DNA of 64,000 nucleotides from Xiphophorus maculatus (lineage: Eukaryota; Chordata; Actinopteri; Cyprinodontiformes; Poeciliidae), in NCBI RefSeq assembly GCF_002775205.1, contig NC_036454.1, positions 3,093,382 through 3,157,381 of the forward strand, written 5' to 3'. The notes beneath the pieces are model-generated. The model saw only the letters and a list, made by a program, of their open reading frames with translations, made no database searches and was not told the origin of the DNA. Made by a program: the position numbers and the translations under genes. Numbering within the stretch: position 1 is the first letter of the stretch; each line of letters starts with the position of its first letter. This document shows, one piece after another, positions 39,911 through 52,337 of this stretch.

Positions 39911-41635
39911 AAAAACAAATATTTTTATTGAAGTTACAACAAAGGGCCTGTGTAAATGATTTATATTTTTTATGATTATTATTGCTGCTGTAAAAAAATC
40001 ACAACACAAAAAGTTGGTTCATAGAAACTATGAAGCCGTCGCCTCCTGCAGCAGCAAGAGGATAAAAACTGGACAAAATGTTTTAGAGACTCTGTGCAAG
40101 AAAACAATCCTGAAAAGATGCAAAGTGAATCTGCTGCACTTTTACTTTTTGTTGCTTATAAAGCTTTTCGTATCCATAGTTACGTCCGAGACAAACGTTT
40201 CTCATTTAAGACAATGTTCCTTCACACAGTCAGGAATTTTTGCTGAGATGAACAACCGTCCGAATTTCTGCAGCAGGAATAATATTAACTTTAAATACCT
40301 TTATCTATTAACAGAACAGCAGCTATCGGCAGAATCCTGAATAAGTGATTAAGTTAGTTCTTAAATTCCTGTTTAATTAAAATGCTGTGTATTTATGCAT
40401 GAGGAGTTTTGGGTGGATATTACCAGATTATTGTTGGTTTTGGTGAAGAACAGCCACAGGTATTGTTGACACTGCAGAGAGGTGAGACATTTTGTCACAG
40501 ATCTTGCTTAATTTTATGAGAAAACAATCGTAAAAAAGATAAACTTTGCACTCTTCACATTACTCAGACCTGGGAGAGTTTAATGGCTTGGATATCGTCA
40601 TGCACATATTTCCCCTGACTTAATTTTTTAAGGAACTGCCTTCATGTGTCACTTTACTGGAATCTGGTTTCTGCTGCAGGTGCAGGTGAATGTCTGGAAT
40701 TTCCTGTCGGTTAAAGATCTAACGATTCTCTGTTTCTCAAGAGAGCACAAAGTTTAAGAGCACAGTTGGTGATGAGGTAAGCTGTAAACAAGGAGAATGT
40801 GAGCCACTTTGCAATAAAAGGTTAGTCAGAAAGCTCCCTCGGTAGTTTATTACAACATTTCAGCAGCTTCAAACACGTTTTCCTTCATGATTACCCAATT
40901 TTTATCCCACATATGTAATTTATTAAGTCAAATTTGAGGCTTTTTTTCCCGGTTAGGTGCCAGACTTTATCCCAATAAACTTGAAGTTGTTCAGAGTAAC
41001 ACTGAATCTTGCAGATGAGTTTGCGGTTTAAAAAAATATTGCTCAACTGAACGTTTTCCCAAACTAGTTCTCAGCTTACAGAGGCTAATGCAGAATTACT
41101 CATATCTATATTTCTCCAAATAAAACTCTGAACTAAACTCTCCAAAGACAAAGTAATTTTCTTCTGTCCGTCATCGAAACCCGCCTGCAGGAGCGAAACC
41201 AGTTAAAGCATAAACAATCACCGAGACTTTAGTTCTTTAATCGCTCTTTAAATAACAACATTTAAAGTTTTAGCTGCCAAATTCTGGTTGATTTGAGACA
41301 ATTACCTTCAAACATCTGCAGGGTAATTAGCCAGATCGCTAAGAGCCAAATAACAACACTGAGCATGAAACATTCAGTGAAACACCATTCCTACCAGTAA
41401 GTAAATTATTACCTAGCACACAAAATGGGATGCAAATGACAAGGTAGCGCGGCAATAAGCCATGTAATTTAAATTAATGAAATGAAACCGAAAGCGAACT
41501 AAATAAATATAAACAACACGGAATTCTCCCTGCAATCCAGACCGAAGTATGAAAGAGTAATTATGGAAAATCCATTAAAAACAAATTAACCTTTTCCTCA
41601 GCAATTTCTAAATTCTCCTCAACTGAGAAGATCCT

Positions 41636-41821
41636 GCATCATCATCATCGTCATCATCATCGTCGTCATCATCGTCGTCGTCATCATCATCGTCGTCATC
41701 GTCGTCGTCATCATCATCGTCGTCATCATCATCATCATCGTCGTCATCATCATCGTCGTCATCATCATCATCGTCGTTGTCATCATCATCATCGTCATCG
41801 TAATCATCGTCATCATCATCT
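41636..41821. repeat. (ATC/GTC)n trinucleotide repeat
   Basis: About 186 bases of TCATCATCG-type triplets. The poly-Asp frame on the - strand is a low-complexity artefact. A four-copy 10-base repeat (GAGAAACTCA) follows at about 41911-41947. Confidence 0.95.
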
Positions 41822-42034
41822 TGCTGGTTTCTGCTCTCACGTCTCCTCATGACTCAGGCTGCGTTCACACGTCAGCCTGAAATGAACCAAATCTGACTGA
41901 TTTGCCCTCAGAGAAACTCAGAGAAACTCAGAGAAACTCAGAGAAACGTATCTGACCTTTTCTGCCCCCAGGAGACACGGGGGGGATTTGTTTTCTTTTG
42001 AATTACCTCACAAAAGGTTTTGTGTTCTTTCACA

Positions 42035-42069
42035 ATATAAACCTTCAAAAAACATTTGAAGGTTTATAT
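42035..42069. repeat. Perfect hairpin, 15-base arms
   Basis: Arms 42035-42049 (ATATAAACCTTCAAA) and 42055-42069, with a 5-base loop. Confidence 0.9.
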
Positions 42070-42869
42070 CTTGCAAAATGCAAAGCATAACAGGTCAAAC
42101 ACCGGCTTTCTAAATCTTTCCATTCCTAGACATAAACAGAAACTTTCCGTGAGAAGGAAAAAATATGTCCAGTCTGGCAGTAAAGGTTTAGGGTTCGTGC
42201 GCAGTCCAACCTCAACCTTACACAAACACAAACACGCAGTAATAGAGCCATTTCTTCTTGCACCAAAGCATTAAGAACATATAAATTCATTTTAGGCTCT
42301 TTGAAAGTATTTGCAATTTTATTGTGACATCTGCTATCTGTGTCACTGTGTTCCTAATATATCAGGGTGTATTTGTTAATTTACTGCGAGGGAAAGCAGC
42401 ACTTTAGATTATCTGAACAGTCTTATCACATCCACCTCTGCAGAGTCATAAAACAGCAGATTAAAGCTAACAGATCAAAGCTGCCCTCTTTAACACCAAA
42501 CACAGGAAACGTTTCTTACCAAAAGGAAAATGACAACATCTCTGTTCAGGGTCACAGAATCCTTGGTGATGAAAAACCATCAAACCTTCATGTCAGTCAA
42601 GCCTTTCTTCTCTTCCATTGAAGTTTTGATAAATACATCTATTTTCATCCTGGTGCAAAAAACCTTTAGCGGAAAAATGAGTTTTTTATGTGTTGTGTTT
42701 CCTTTGAGCAAATGTATATTTGTAAATCCAACTGTAATTTAAATATTAATTAATATCAGACAAGAGTAAATAGTAAAGAAAGTGTTTAAGTAATGATTTC
42801 AATTATTTATTTAAAATAAGGATCTTTTTTGAGAGGATGTGAAACTTTAGCCTTCAACTGTCCATCAGC

Positions 42870-42985
42870 TTCCTTTACTGGAGGGCCATATCTCTGTCGT
42901 TCTAGAACTGTAATTGAGGGCCACATAAAATGATCCCAAGGGCCACAAGTGGCCCCCAGGCCACACCTTGAACACCTTATAACTG
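42870..42985. mobile_element. Decayed hAT-like relic
   Basis: GGAGGGCCATATCTCTG, then GAGGGCCACATAAAATGATC, then AAGTGGCCCCCAGGCCACA and CTTGAACACC resemble the relic at 22640-22722 in composition and order, with more changes. Confidence 0.4.
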
Positions 42986-44599
42986 GTTGTTCCATCCCTG
43001 TTGCTGCCGTTAGCCATTCAGGATTAATACCCAGGAGTCTTTTACACCCACTCTTCTTTTGAAATATTTTATTTCAGACACGCCACAGCCTATCAATCAA
43101 ATTTCAGTTCAGACTTTGACTAGGCCTTCTTTTTGGATATTCAGAGGTGGGCTTGGGGATGTGTAGAGAGCAGAAGTCATGGTTCAAATCCACCACACCA
43201 GGTTTCATTGTTCATATGTTCTTTTGCTAGTTTTATCTCAGCTGTAACAGGACATGAACTCTCCAACTCCAAAAACTTACTTTCATCTCATCGGTTAACA
43301 GAATATTTCCCCAGAAGTCTTGAGGACAAATCGTTGCATTTCATTTCATCAAAGCAACTCATTACCTGGGCGGGCGTTCAGTCTCCGACCCGACCCGAGG
43401 AGTTCAAGTGTTTTGGTGTCATGATCATGAGTGAAAACCGTAAAAAGGCACAGCAGAGACTACTTTTTAAGGAATCTAAATATTTTTAGGATTTTCATAA
43501 GGATAATGAGTCTCTTTTATAAGTCTTTTAATGAATCTGCCTTAACTTTTCTATGGTTGCATGGTTTGGAACCTGAAGTGTTTCTTCGGACGGCAGTAGC
43601 AGAGGCGAAAGGAAGATCGAGTTTTAGCGAACTGTCACCGTCTTAAGAAATGTGTAAAAAGCATCCTTCATAAAAGTTACATACTGCAGCTCTGAGGAGG
43701 TGTGGGATTCTGATCATTTGGAGGTTTTTTTGGAACATGTAACTGGAACTGGACCGATCCTGGATCTGGGGAAGAGATTACATCCACCGGTCTGAGAAAA
43801 CCTCTGGATCATAATGCTGGGGAAAAAACCAAAACAGATAATGACTTTTGTTCTCATAAAAGCTTTTAGCTTATTTATGACATTGTTTGCAGGATTTGTT
43901 CTAAAAAAATTTTGCTTTTGATGTTTCTTGTGGATTTCCATTAGTGTGGATATGATCTACCTTAACTGGGATTTAAAAGCTGGTGTACTCATCAAGAATA
44001 ACAACACGGACACTAAATTATTCATAAACTCCACTGCTACTGTATAAGCAAATGATTTCCCCTGTAGTCTTTAAAACACTCCTCCAGGTCTCTGCAGAAC
44101 ATGATGCCAAGCTACTGAGATTATTCATACAGGATTTTTATTAATGTGGGCAACCATCTAAACCGCGCAGCACAGTGTGTGTGTCCACAGGGCTAGACCT
44201 GAAAACTCTGGCCTGCATTACATCAACAAACCAAAGTTTGCAAAGAACATGAGTCACAAATTTGTGGTAAACCAGCTTTGCACATCAGCTAAACATGTGG
44301 CTTGTGGTTTCTGATTCTTTGTGACACGACAGCAACTTTCTAACAAGCAGAAATTATTCCACAGACAACAAAATCATTTAAAAATACAATTTTATGACAA
44401 AATGAGCTTATACATTCACAAGTAGCATTATCAGTAGACAGTATGATACAAAAGAGAGATAATAAATGCACTAATATGCAGGCAGTATTCTGAAAAAACA
44501 TAGTAAATGATACACAGATAAATAATACTAAATCATTGCAATAAGTTGAAGTAGTGCTTTTGTTTCCTTCATTATTTTGTGACGTGTCTCCAAAGTTTT

Positions 44600-44821
44600 T
44601 CGGTAGCTAACGGTGAGTTAGCCACTGAACGTCAAGAGTAAAACACAGACAAGTCCAACCAGTTTGGAAGAGTGCATCTGCACCAAAGGCTATCTGGCAG
44701 AAGATGAAGCAACAGCTCTTGGTAATGGTTACCTGCTGAACAAACAACACAAAGGACAGATACAATTAAAAAGTTGTCGTTTAAAAGAGTGGAAAGATAT
44801 GAAAGCAGAATTTCACTTACA
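44600..44821 (-). other. Probable spliced 3' UTR of the cytokine-like gene
   Basis: The exon carrying the stop codon ends at a donor (GTAAGT at 44820 downwards). A further acceptor at 44733-44734 (TTCAGCAG) opens a terminal exon. ORFs readable there (up to 41 codons) lie after the stop and are not expected to be translated. The mRNA end was not found. Confidence 0.35.
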
Positions 44822-44864
44822 GTGCATGTAAATAGAGATATGTGATCTCGGTGACTCATGTAAT

Positions 44865-47800
44865 TTAAGCCTATAAATAAAAAACAAGATGTAAGAAAAT
44901 ATTAAAAGGATGGCACGAAACAAAGGATGTACTGGGAACAAATCTTAAAACAGTAGCTCAAAAACATCATCGGAATAAATTCATAAATCTCCCTGATGTG
45001 AAGTCTGAGAGCACAGATTAACAGTTTGCTTAAGCTTTATAATGCTCAATAAACATCGTTCCTGGTTTTATTCAGATTTCTGCAGAAGGAACCTTTAAAT
45101 CACAGGCTCCCCAAGACTCCCGTAGACAACCTGCTGGTCACAGAGAGAGGTTAGGTTCTGTGCAGAAATAACACTTTAGGATTATCAGTTTAAGTGTTTT
45201 TGTTGTGTATTTTCATTGTGTTTTTAGATTTTGTTCCCAACAGAGCAGCTCTGGGATGATGCAGCGAAAGCTAATAAGAGTTCGGACTGTTCAAAGGTCA
45301 GTCCAGTGAAAGCTATAATCACTGACGGTTCAGTAAGATCAGCTTGTCTCTTTAATGAGTTGTTTATTTCCATTTTTTGACACGAAGCTACATAAAATAG
45401 ATTAAAAAAATTATAAACTGTTCAGTTTTCTTTAAGCTAACAGTACCTGAGCCAACGGCTGCTTGTGCAGTCAGCTGTAGTGAAATGCTGCGCTCATAAT
45501 CAATTATATTGTTATTCACGGTGCTTTGGCACTAAGAGAGATTATTTAAAGAGCAGAACATTAAATTCGTTGTATTCATTTAAGCCGCCTTTATGGTATT
45601 CCAAATTATTAAATTATCAATCACTGTGGTAATTGATAAATAGATCAAGAATAGATTCTTCAAAAAGGATTATTTATTTCTATTTCAGTCAAAATGTTAT
45701 AAAGCATTACTTAGTCAAAATAAAGTTCTGTTTTTCGTTTTGTGAAATGGTAATTAGAATACACATAAAAATATCAATTAGCTGAAACTGATCCTAATTT
45801 AGAGATGATTTGTTCTAAAGACAAACCTATTCGATACAATCTCTGGTCTTCAAACATCATTGTATCATTTGATTGGATGTAGTTTGATCTATTTTATATT
45901 TCTTTGTTTTTACTTTTAGTAGTTTTAGTTTAATAATTCTGTTATCTTTTTCTTAGTTGTTTAGTCGACTGTTAGCGAGTTAGTTTTAAAAGTGTTTAAC
46001 TGTAAGGTTGGATTCTTATTGTTAATAGTCTTTGTATATTGGAAAGAATCTGTATTAATTCATAAATACAGATTTGTATTACCTTATGTGTTAATAACAC
46101 CAGTGATGGATTTATGTGTTTATCTATTAGTGTAAAACCTGAACCTTATCAGGCAGGTTTTTATAAACCAAAAACCAAACATATTTGGCTATTTTCTTGA
46201 TAATGAAGTGCTGCCCCGACTGAGAAATTGCTAGTTTTATTACAAATTGCCCTAAGCCCAAACCATAACAGCTTATCCTCGCAGGGCAAGCAGGATAACT
46301 TACCCTGCAAGTTCTTTGCCAAACGACAGATTTTGACAGAGTGAAAACTCACCCTCTCATCTTTGATGAACAAACACTGCCGAGGTTCAGTGGTGAGGCT
46401 CAAAGGGCTTCCGTCCGTTTGAATGGTGACATACTGCGGCGTTTCAACCACCGACTTTAGACTGTAGACTTCTCCTGACTGAACGTTGACTCTTTCAAAC
46501 CAGTGGCACTCCAATGTCAGTGGCTCTGGTGGAACAGGAACTTTCTCCAACTGCGAACACACAATGCATGACATACTGAATGCCTGTAATGTTGCAGATT
46601 TGTAGCCATAAACAGGACAGATGATCAAAACAAATAAATCCTGTGGCAGCTATTAAAAGTAATTAGTTGAGGGATCAGAGATTATCCCTGCAAGGCAACA
46701 GGGAACGTTCGCTAAACATCAGCGAACGTTCTGCAACCAGATGACCTGCAGTTGACTGTTCAGCTTCAGGTGAAATGTGGGAGAAACTTACAGCTTCGGT
46801 ACTTAAACAATGTAAGAAAACTAACAGTCTGCTGCACAACACTGCATCTCTCAACAAATACCAGAGAGCAGGTTTGAGTTCAGAGCAAAACAAAGAGTCC
46901 AATCCTGGTATCTGATTCTGAACTGCCATCAAAGATCGTGGAAGCAACAGCGGAAGTGGAGGAGTTCCCTCCACCAGCAGCTACCACAAGAAATGAATTA
47001 GCTGCTGCAGAAAGTGATTCACAGAGGACTGATAGTTAAACGGGGGTGTGTACACTTTTAGGAGCTGCTGTGAATCTGATTGACTCAAAGAAGTAGTCAT
47101 CGATCAACTGGAGCAAACCTGTGTCAGCTGATGTTGTGTAAAAATGCAATTTTTTTAAGAGTGTGTGTTTACCTTTATGTCTGCTCCTTCCACCTTCGGG
47201 GAATAATATTCATCTCCACATTTAAACTGAAAGGCCATTTGCATTGCATCGTCCTTTTTACGCATCTGAATAAACACAGAAGCATCTGAAAACATAAGCA
47301 AAAGAAATGACCATCAGCTCTTCCAACTGGGCTGTTTTCAACCTTTCACTAGTTGCTGTAACTTCAGGGCTCTGTGGTCTTTCCTTGTTTGGTGATTTCC
47401 AACATGGATCAGAGTTTCTCAGTTACTGCCTTCAGGGACCACTGCCTGCCTGCTTCAGGTGTTTCCCTTCTGCTACACACCTGACTTGAATAAATGGTTG
47501 CTGAAACAGGCTTCTGCAGAACTTGATGGCATGCAGAGGAGGTCACTTAAATCAGGTGTTTTACAGACATCTAAAATCTACAGGCAGAGGTCACTGAGAG
47601 AAACCTCCTGTTTGTGTGGCGCGCCTTTCAGACCCTTGGCATGAACTCTGCTTCAAATTAGCTTATTGCTGCTGCTGATTAAATATTATTTATTGAAACA
47701 CTTATTTAATTTGTAAGCAATGCGTTCACAGAGTGCTCCGTGTGTGTGTGTGCTGTGAAACGGGTATTTGATGAGTGTAATTCTCACCATGGTCCTGCTT

Positions 47801-47890
47801 GTCAACAGCACACAGCTTTACTTCCTTCCGCTTGTTCTGACGGACCTGAACGTATTTCCCCCCTCCAGTCTTCAGAATGGCCCTCTCCAT
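44865..47890 (-). CDS. IL-1-family (beta-trefoil) cytokine-like protein, four coding exons
   Basis: Coding exons on the - strand: 47788-47890, 47173-47285, 46353-46550 and 44865-44870 (GCT TAA). All introns are GT...AG and in phase. The product is 139 residues with no signal peptide or membrane segment, like leaderless IL-1-family ligands. Segments read like the IL-1/IL-18 fold in order: ILKTGGGKYVQV (3-14), SVFIQMRKKD then MAFQFKC (37-57, cf. IL-18 IFIISMYKD...ISVKC), CHWFERV (87-93), SLKSVVETPQYVTIQ then PLSLTT (102-126, cf. IL-1RN FESAACPGWFLCT...PVSLTN), and CLFIKDE at the end (cf. YFQEDE). The last exon stops two codons in, just after the expected final strand. A noncoding exon precedes (donor at 48528). 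It could be teleost IL-18, the fish-specific novel IL-1 family member, or an undescribed relative. Receptor and function are unknown. Confidence 0.65.
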
Positions 47891-48254
47891 CTTCTGTCTT
47901 TTCTAGCATGAGGGAAACAAATGTCATTTCAAAATATCACCATCAAATATGTCCCAGGAATGACATTTTTTAAAACATTCAAAATAAATTCTTAATTCTA
48001 TTCACAATTATTTAACTTAATTTAAATTCTTCAGTTAATTTAATTGCTGTAGCTTTCACAATTCTGATGCAAAACCATATTTTAAAGCAACAGAAATAAT
48101 CTGATGGTGGGGAAGACTATGATTGTAACAAATGTCTGAAAACACATTACAATGATGTTTTTTTGTTGCTGTTTTAAGTGTGAACACTTTTTGGAGACAA
48201 CATGTAAGAGAAGCAAGTAAACAAATGCAGCATCTGTCACAATATTTAGCACAA

Positions 48255-48257
<3 letters not shown>

Positions 48258-48332
<75 letters not shown>
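48258..48332. repeat. (TA)n microsatellite in intron 1 of the cytokine-like gene
   Basis: About 75 bases of uninterrupted AT dinucleotide between the noncoding exon and the first coding exon. Confidence 0.97.
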
Positions 48333-48336
<4 letters not shown>

Positions 48337-48528
48337 TCCGTATTAAGCTAACTACATGTGTATCCTGAGATTTCTCAAATCTTAAGAAGCACAAAGGTGA
48401 TGTTTATCTGAGTGTATGTCTAGTTTATAATCGCCTAATATTGTTAATAGTGAACCTTAATCTTGTAATAAATGCATCAAGAAGTAAAACCTATGTGCAT
48501 GCACACACAAGTGAAAAAAGTCTCTCAC

Positions 48529-48720
48529 CTTCAGAGAACGCAGAATCGGAGCTTTAGTTGAAAATGCTGCGTCAAATTTGCGCCGTGGAGATTTAAGTTT
48601 GTTGTTTCCCTCGGGGGGATTTCATGGAGACACGCCTGCGCTCCACTCCAAGGTCTTTCTGCAGCAGACACTCACTGCACCGGTTCTTTTTGCTAGGCCG
48701 AATTTTATTACTACATATCA
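48529..48720 (-). promoter_or_regulatory. First exon and promoter region of the cytokine-like gene
   Basis: A splice donor (CTGAAG|GTGAGA) at 48528-48529 closes a leader exon. The first ATG upstream (48623-48625) opens a ten-codon ORF ending in TAA and is out of frame with the main ORF. A GGGGATTTCA motif near it is one base off an NF-kB site, which would fit an IL-1 relative but may be chance. The start site is not defined. Confidence 0.4.
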
Positions 48721-50215
48721 ATGATCAGTCAGACAGAAATGTGTAACTAAAGGGAAACACGTCATACCGCCCAGAAAGTGAACATAAACCCGGTGACATG
48801 TTTGCATAAGCGTGCAGAAAGGAAACACTGAGTGATTAATGGTGGCCTTTCATCACATAGTTTATGTGGAATTTAGATTTCAAATGCTGAAAACAAACCA
48901 ACCAAGACAAAATAAACCACACCATCCCAGGTCAAGTATATGGAAACTGTTATTATTTTAACTGATTACAGAGATGTATTTCAGTTGTTTTGTTTTTAAT
49001 CACAGGTTGCCATCACGTATCAATGATATATGCTGTCTTGAACAGCCCCCTCTAGTGGCCGTCAGAGTTTATTTCCAGACGGAAGCTGAATTTTCAGATG
49101 ATGTAACTGAACGCTCTCCTGTGCATCCTTTGACTTCTCTAAACATCTTTTTATGATGGTAAATAACTGAATCCCTCTCTGAACTGTCCCAAAAACATTT
49201 CTAGAGAAGAACTTTGGTTTGTCTAAATGTGATTTTCTTCATTCGTTCTGTAGCCCGCCTGCTACGTCCTTTTTTCTGGTTCAAAAAAAGGCTAGAAATG
49301 TGAATTTATTTATACTCTTAATTATAAAGAGCCCTTAGAAAGGATCTTGGGGTCATGAATGCATCATATGTATGATATACATTCATGACCCCAACTTTTT
49401 ATGTTGGTACTGTAAGATGGGTACCTTTGCTAACGACACAAAAAAGTAAAATAAAAATCTTAAGATGGCTGAAATCAAAGTTTTGATACTCTACTTCATA
49501 TGTGATTTGGCATTAACTGCAAACTATAATTAAAAGATATTTTAAATAACCTTCAAAATGTTCCAACTCTTTAAATTAAAACATTAAAATTGGCAGGCAT
49601 TATTTTTGCATATATCATTGTTTTATTATAGAATATGTTTACATTTACATCTTTAGTCAGGCATGTACAGACAGAAATTATTATTCTGCATATAAATTTG
49701 TGTTTTATTGTATCATTTTTACATTTACGTATTGCAGTAGTCCCTTTCATTACAAAAAGCTTTGATTTTCTGCACCCAAGACATAAGAAACATATTTTTC
49801 ATACATCTGTAAATGTTAGAAATTTGTGAACCTTATTCCATATTTATTTACATTTCAGAAACTATAGCTCCCTGTAAAGCAGTTTACACTTCAAATAAAT
49901 AAAACCACTCATCTGCAACACAAGTATACAAAGGTGCCCCTAGACCAAACTTTTTTCATATTACAGAACCGAACCTGACAGAACAAAGACTCAAAGAACA
50001 TCATCCCACACTGTGGCTGAGGTCCGATTGGTTTCAGAGGAAGGAATCTACATGAAGCAGGGAACTCTTCAGGAAGGTGGTGGGAAGCTTAGCTGCACAG
50101 TGTCTGCAGAGCAAAACACACAACAAAAGCTAAGAGCCAAGAAACTGCAAACTGACTGCTCACATGTTCTCCACATAAAACACTAATCTGTTTATTAATG
50201 GGGAGGAAAAACTAA
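48721..50215. other. Intergenic, no gene seen
   Basis: AT-rich sequence between the cytokine-like gene and the element array. It contains a CCCCCTCTAGTGGCCGTC motif common in teleost repeats (near 49046) and a palindrome at 49347-49394. No supported ORF. Confidence 0.6.
49347..49394. repeat. Perfect hairpin, 15-base arms with a self-complementary loop
   Basis: Arms 49347-49361 (TTGGGGTCATGAATG) and 49380-49394. The 18-base loop contains ATCATATGTATGAT, itself nearly palindromic. Confidence 0.9.
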
Positions 50216-52337
50216 CTAGAAAAACAAAATTTCTGAAGAAATTTAGCCGGGGCCTGCCAAGGCGCGCCCGTCGGGCTTGGGCCCGGCGTCGTCACGCCAC
50301 AAATCGGCGTCGATGCTAAAGAACGCCGCAACGTAATCAGTGGCACGCGGAGAACCACAAGAACGTTAAGCGAGGCGGACGTGCACCATTCGGTACGATT
50401 TAAAATGTTGTCAAGGCTTTTATTTTGGAAGTTTTGTTAAACTTCATTTCAAAGGGCCAAACTAATCCCATGCGTAATAGTCCTTGGGTTAAAATAGTTA
50501 TATAATGCTGAAAACACAAGTAGCTGATGTAAAAATATTCAAGGCTTTTATTTTGAAATTTTCAGTATGCTCCATTTTAAAGTTCCGAACTAATCCCATG
50601 TGTAACAGTGCTTTGCATGAAAAAGTCATATACGGCCAAAAAAAGCAATTACGTCATGTAAAATCTTCAAGGCTTTTATTTTGAAATTTTCAGTATGCTT
50701 AATTTTAAAGTTCCAAACTAATCCCATGTGTAACAGTGCTTTGGATGAAAAAGTCACATAAAGCCACAAACAGCAATTACGTCATGTAAAAATATTCAAG
50801 GCTTTTATTTTAAAATTTTCAGTATGCTTCATTTCAAAGGGCCAAACTAATCCCATGTGTAACAGTGCTTTGGATGAAAAAGTCAAATAAAGCCAAAAAG
50901 AGCAATTACATGATGTAAAAATATTCAAGGCTTTTATTTTGAAATTTTCAGTATGTTTCATTTTAAAGTTCCGAACTAATCCCATGTGTAACAGTGCTTT
51001 GGATGAAAAAGTCATACAAAGCCAAAAACAGCAATTACATGATGTAAAAATATTCAAGGCTTTTATTTTGAAATTATTATTATGCTCCATTTTAAAGTTC
51101 CAAACTAATACCATGTGTAACAGTGCTTTGGATGAAAAAGTCAAATAAAGCCAAAAAGAGCAATTACATGATGTAAAAATATTCAAGGCTTTTATTTTGA
51201 AATTTTCAGTATGCTTCATTTTAAAGTTCTGAACTAATACCATGTGTAACAGTGCTTTGGATGAAAAAGTCAAATAAAGCCAAAAAGAGCAATTATGTCA
51301 TGTAAAAATATTCAAGGCTTTTATTTTGAAATTTTTGTTAAGCTTCATTTTAAAGGGCCAAACTAATACCATGTGTAACAGTGCTTTGGATGAAAAAGTC
51401 AAATGAAGCCAAAAAAGAGCAATTACGTCATGTAAAAATATTCAGGGCTTTTATTGTGAAATTTTCAATATGCTTAATTTTAAAGTGTAAAACTAATCCC
51501 ATGTGTAACAGTTACTGAGTTAAATCAGTTATATACAGCCCAAAGCAGCAATTAGTTGTAAAGGCCAGTTCAGTCCTGATCTGTTTCAACTGAGTATTCC
51601 ACTATAGATAGAACTACAGCGATGCGTATTCGTAGTCCAAATCAGCAGCCAATAGCCTCTTGAGTTCCGTTGCTATGGCAAATAATGGTCTCAGCAGGTG
51701 TGAGCTGTGAGCTCTGAGCTCTCAAACACACAAGTGTGTTTGAGCAAACACACTTTACTGAAAAAAAGCATTGGAAACAAATCCTTCTTGTTCGGGAACC
51801 GTAATACATATTCGAAAAGCGTTTCGAGCGTATGACAGTTCAATGTGTCTTCTGCGATAGTCCCGAGATTCATATCTGTACCTCACTCAGAGCATTTACA
51901 GTGATGAGAGAAAGAAATGTTGTGCCCATATCTGATCCGAGGTCTGCTGTCACTCTAATTTGAGCAAAAATGAGAAACTTTGGGTCGCTTAGAGGCAAAT
52001 TGTGGACAAACCGTAACTGGTATCGACGAGCCGTCTTCACTTTCGAAGAGATCACAGACGTATCTACAAAATGAAATTTGAATGGCATTTCTAGGTGAAT
52101 TTGTGACGACACAGCAAATCCTCAAAAATAGGGTATTTCTAGGATTTTTCCCATTGACTTATAATGGGGGTTTTTTCGTAGTTTTTTGCGAATTATGTCG
52201 CCACGTTAAGCCCAAATCCCACCAGAAGTAATAGCTGGAATGGCGTGAATTTTCTGCAGGTTTTGATACCTCATTTGTAGGTGTGCACCAAGCGGTATGA
52301 GCCGCATTAACGGTTACGGAAGAAAAATAAAGAAGAA
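50216..52337 (-). mobile_element. HINE-like array unit 1
   Basis: About 2122 bp. The - strand 3' end is CTAG (50216-50219), flanked by host TT, with a hairpin AAATTTCTTCAGAAATTT a few bases inward and GGCAGGCCCC beyond it. Next comes a CpG-rich block of about 170 bp, then about 8.5 copies of the 129-bp repeat (50405-51520), then a roughly 800-bp unique segment ending CTTTATTTTTC on the - strand. The final 50-60 bases carrying the 5' TTGGGGCCTGCC are missing at the junction with unit 2. Confidence 0.75.
50405..51520 (-). repeat. 129-bp minisatellite inside unit 1
   Basis: Successive AAGGCTTTTATTTT landmarks fall at about 50412, 50540, 50668, 50797, 50926, 51055, 51184, 51313 and 51443, that is 128-130 bases apart. 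Because 129 is a multiple of three, both strands show 43-residue repeating open frames. The same block recurs in the other units at about 52515-53500, 54580-56200, 57270-58070, 59080-60265 and 63320-64000. Confidence 0.9.

Larger units (their letters stand above)
29613..44600. other. Gene-poor interval, no gene seen
   Basis: About 15 kb between the isolated element and the cytokine-like gene. It holds two tRNA-derived SINEs, a Tc1 relic, a second hAT-like end, several dispersed repeats, a trinucleotide repeat and palindromes. The remainder is AT-rich. ORFs such as + strand 35284-35721 and 39972-40340 have no recognisable domain or supporting splice sites. Confidence 0.55.

Noticed and set aside
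41608..41850. Poly-Asp ORF of 80 codons on the - strand
   Set aside because: Product of the ATC/GTC triplet repeat, with no flanking domain or splice sites.
44607..44732. 41-codon hydrophobic, Cys-rich C-terminal exon for the cytokine-like gene
   Set aside because: It could be spliced in phase from 46353, but the intervening exon at 44821-44870 gives an immediate stop right after the expected last strand, which fits the IL-1 family better.
46161..46352. Read-through extension of the third cytokine coding exon
   Set aside because: A good donor (AGG|GTGAGT) ends the exon, and the extension has no family resemblance.
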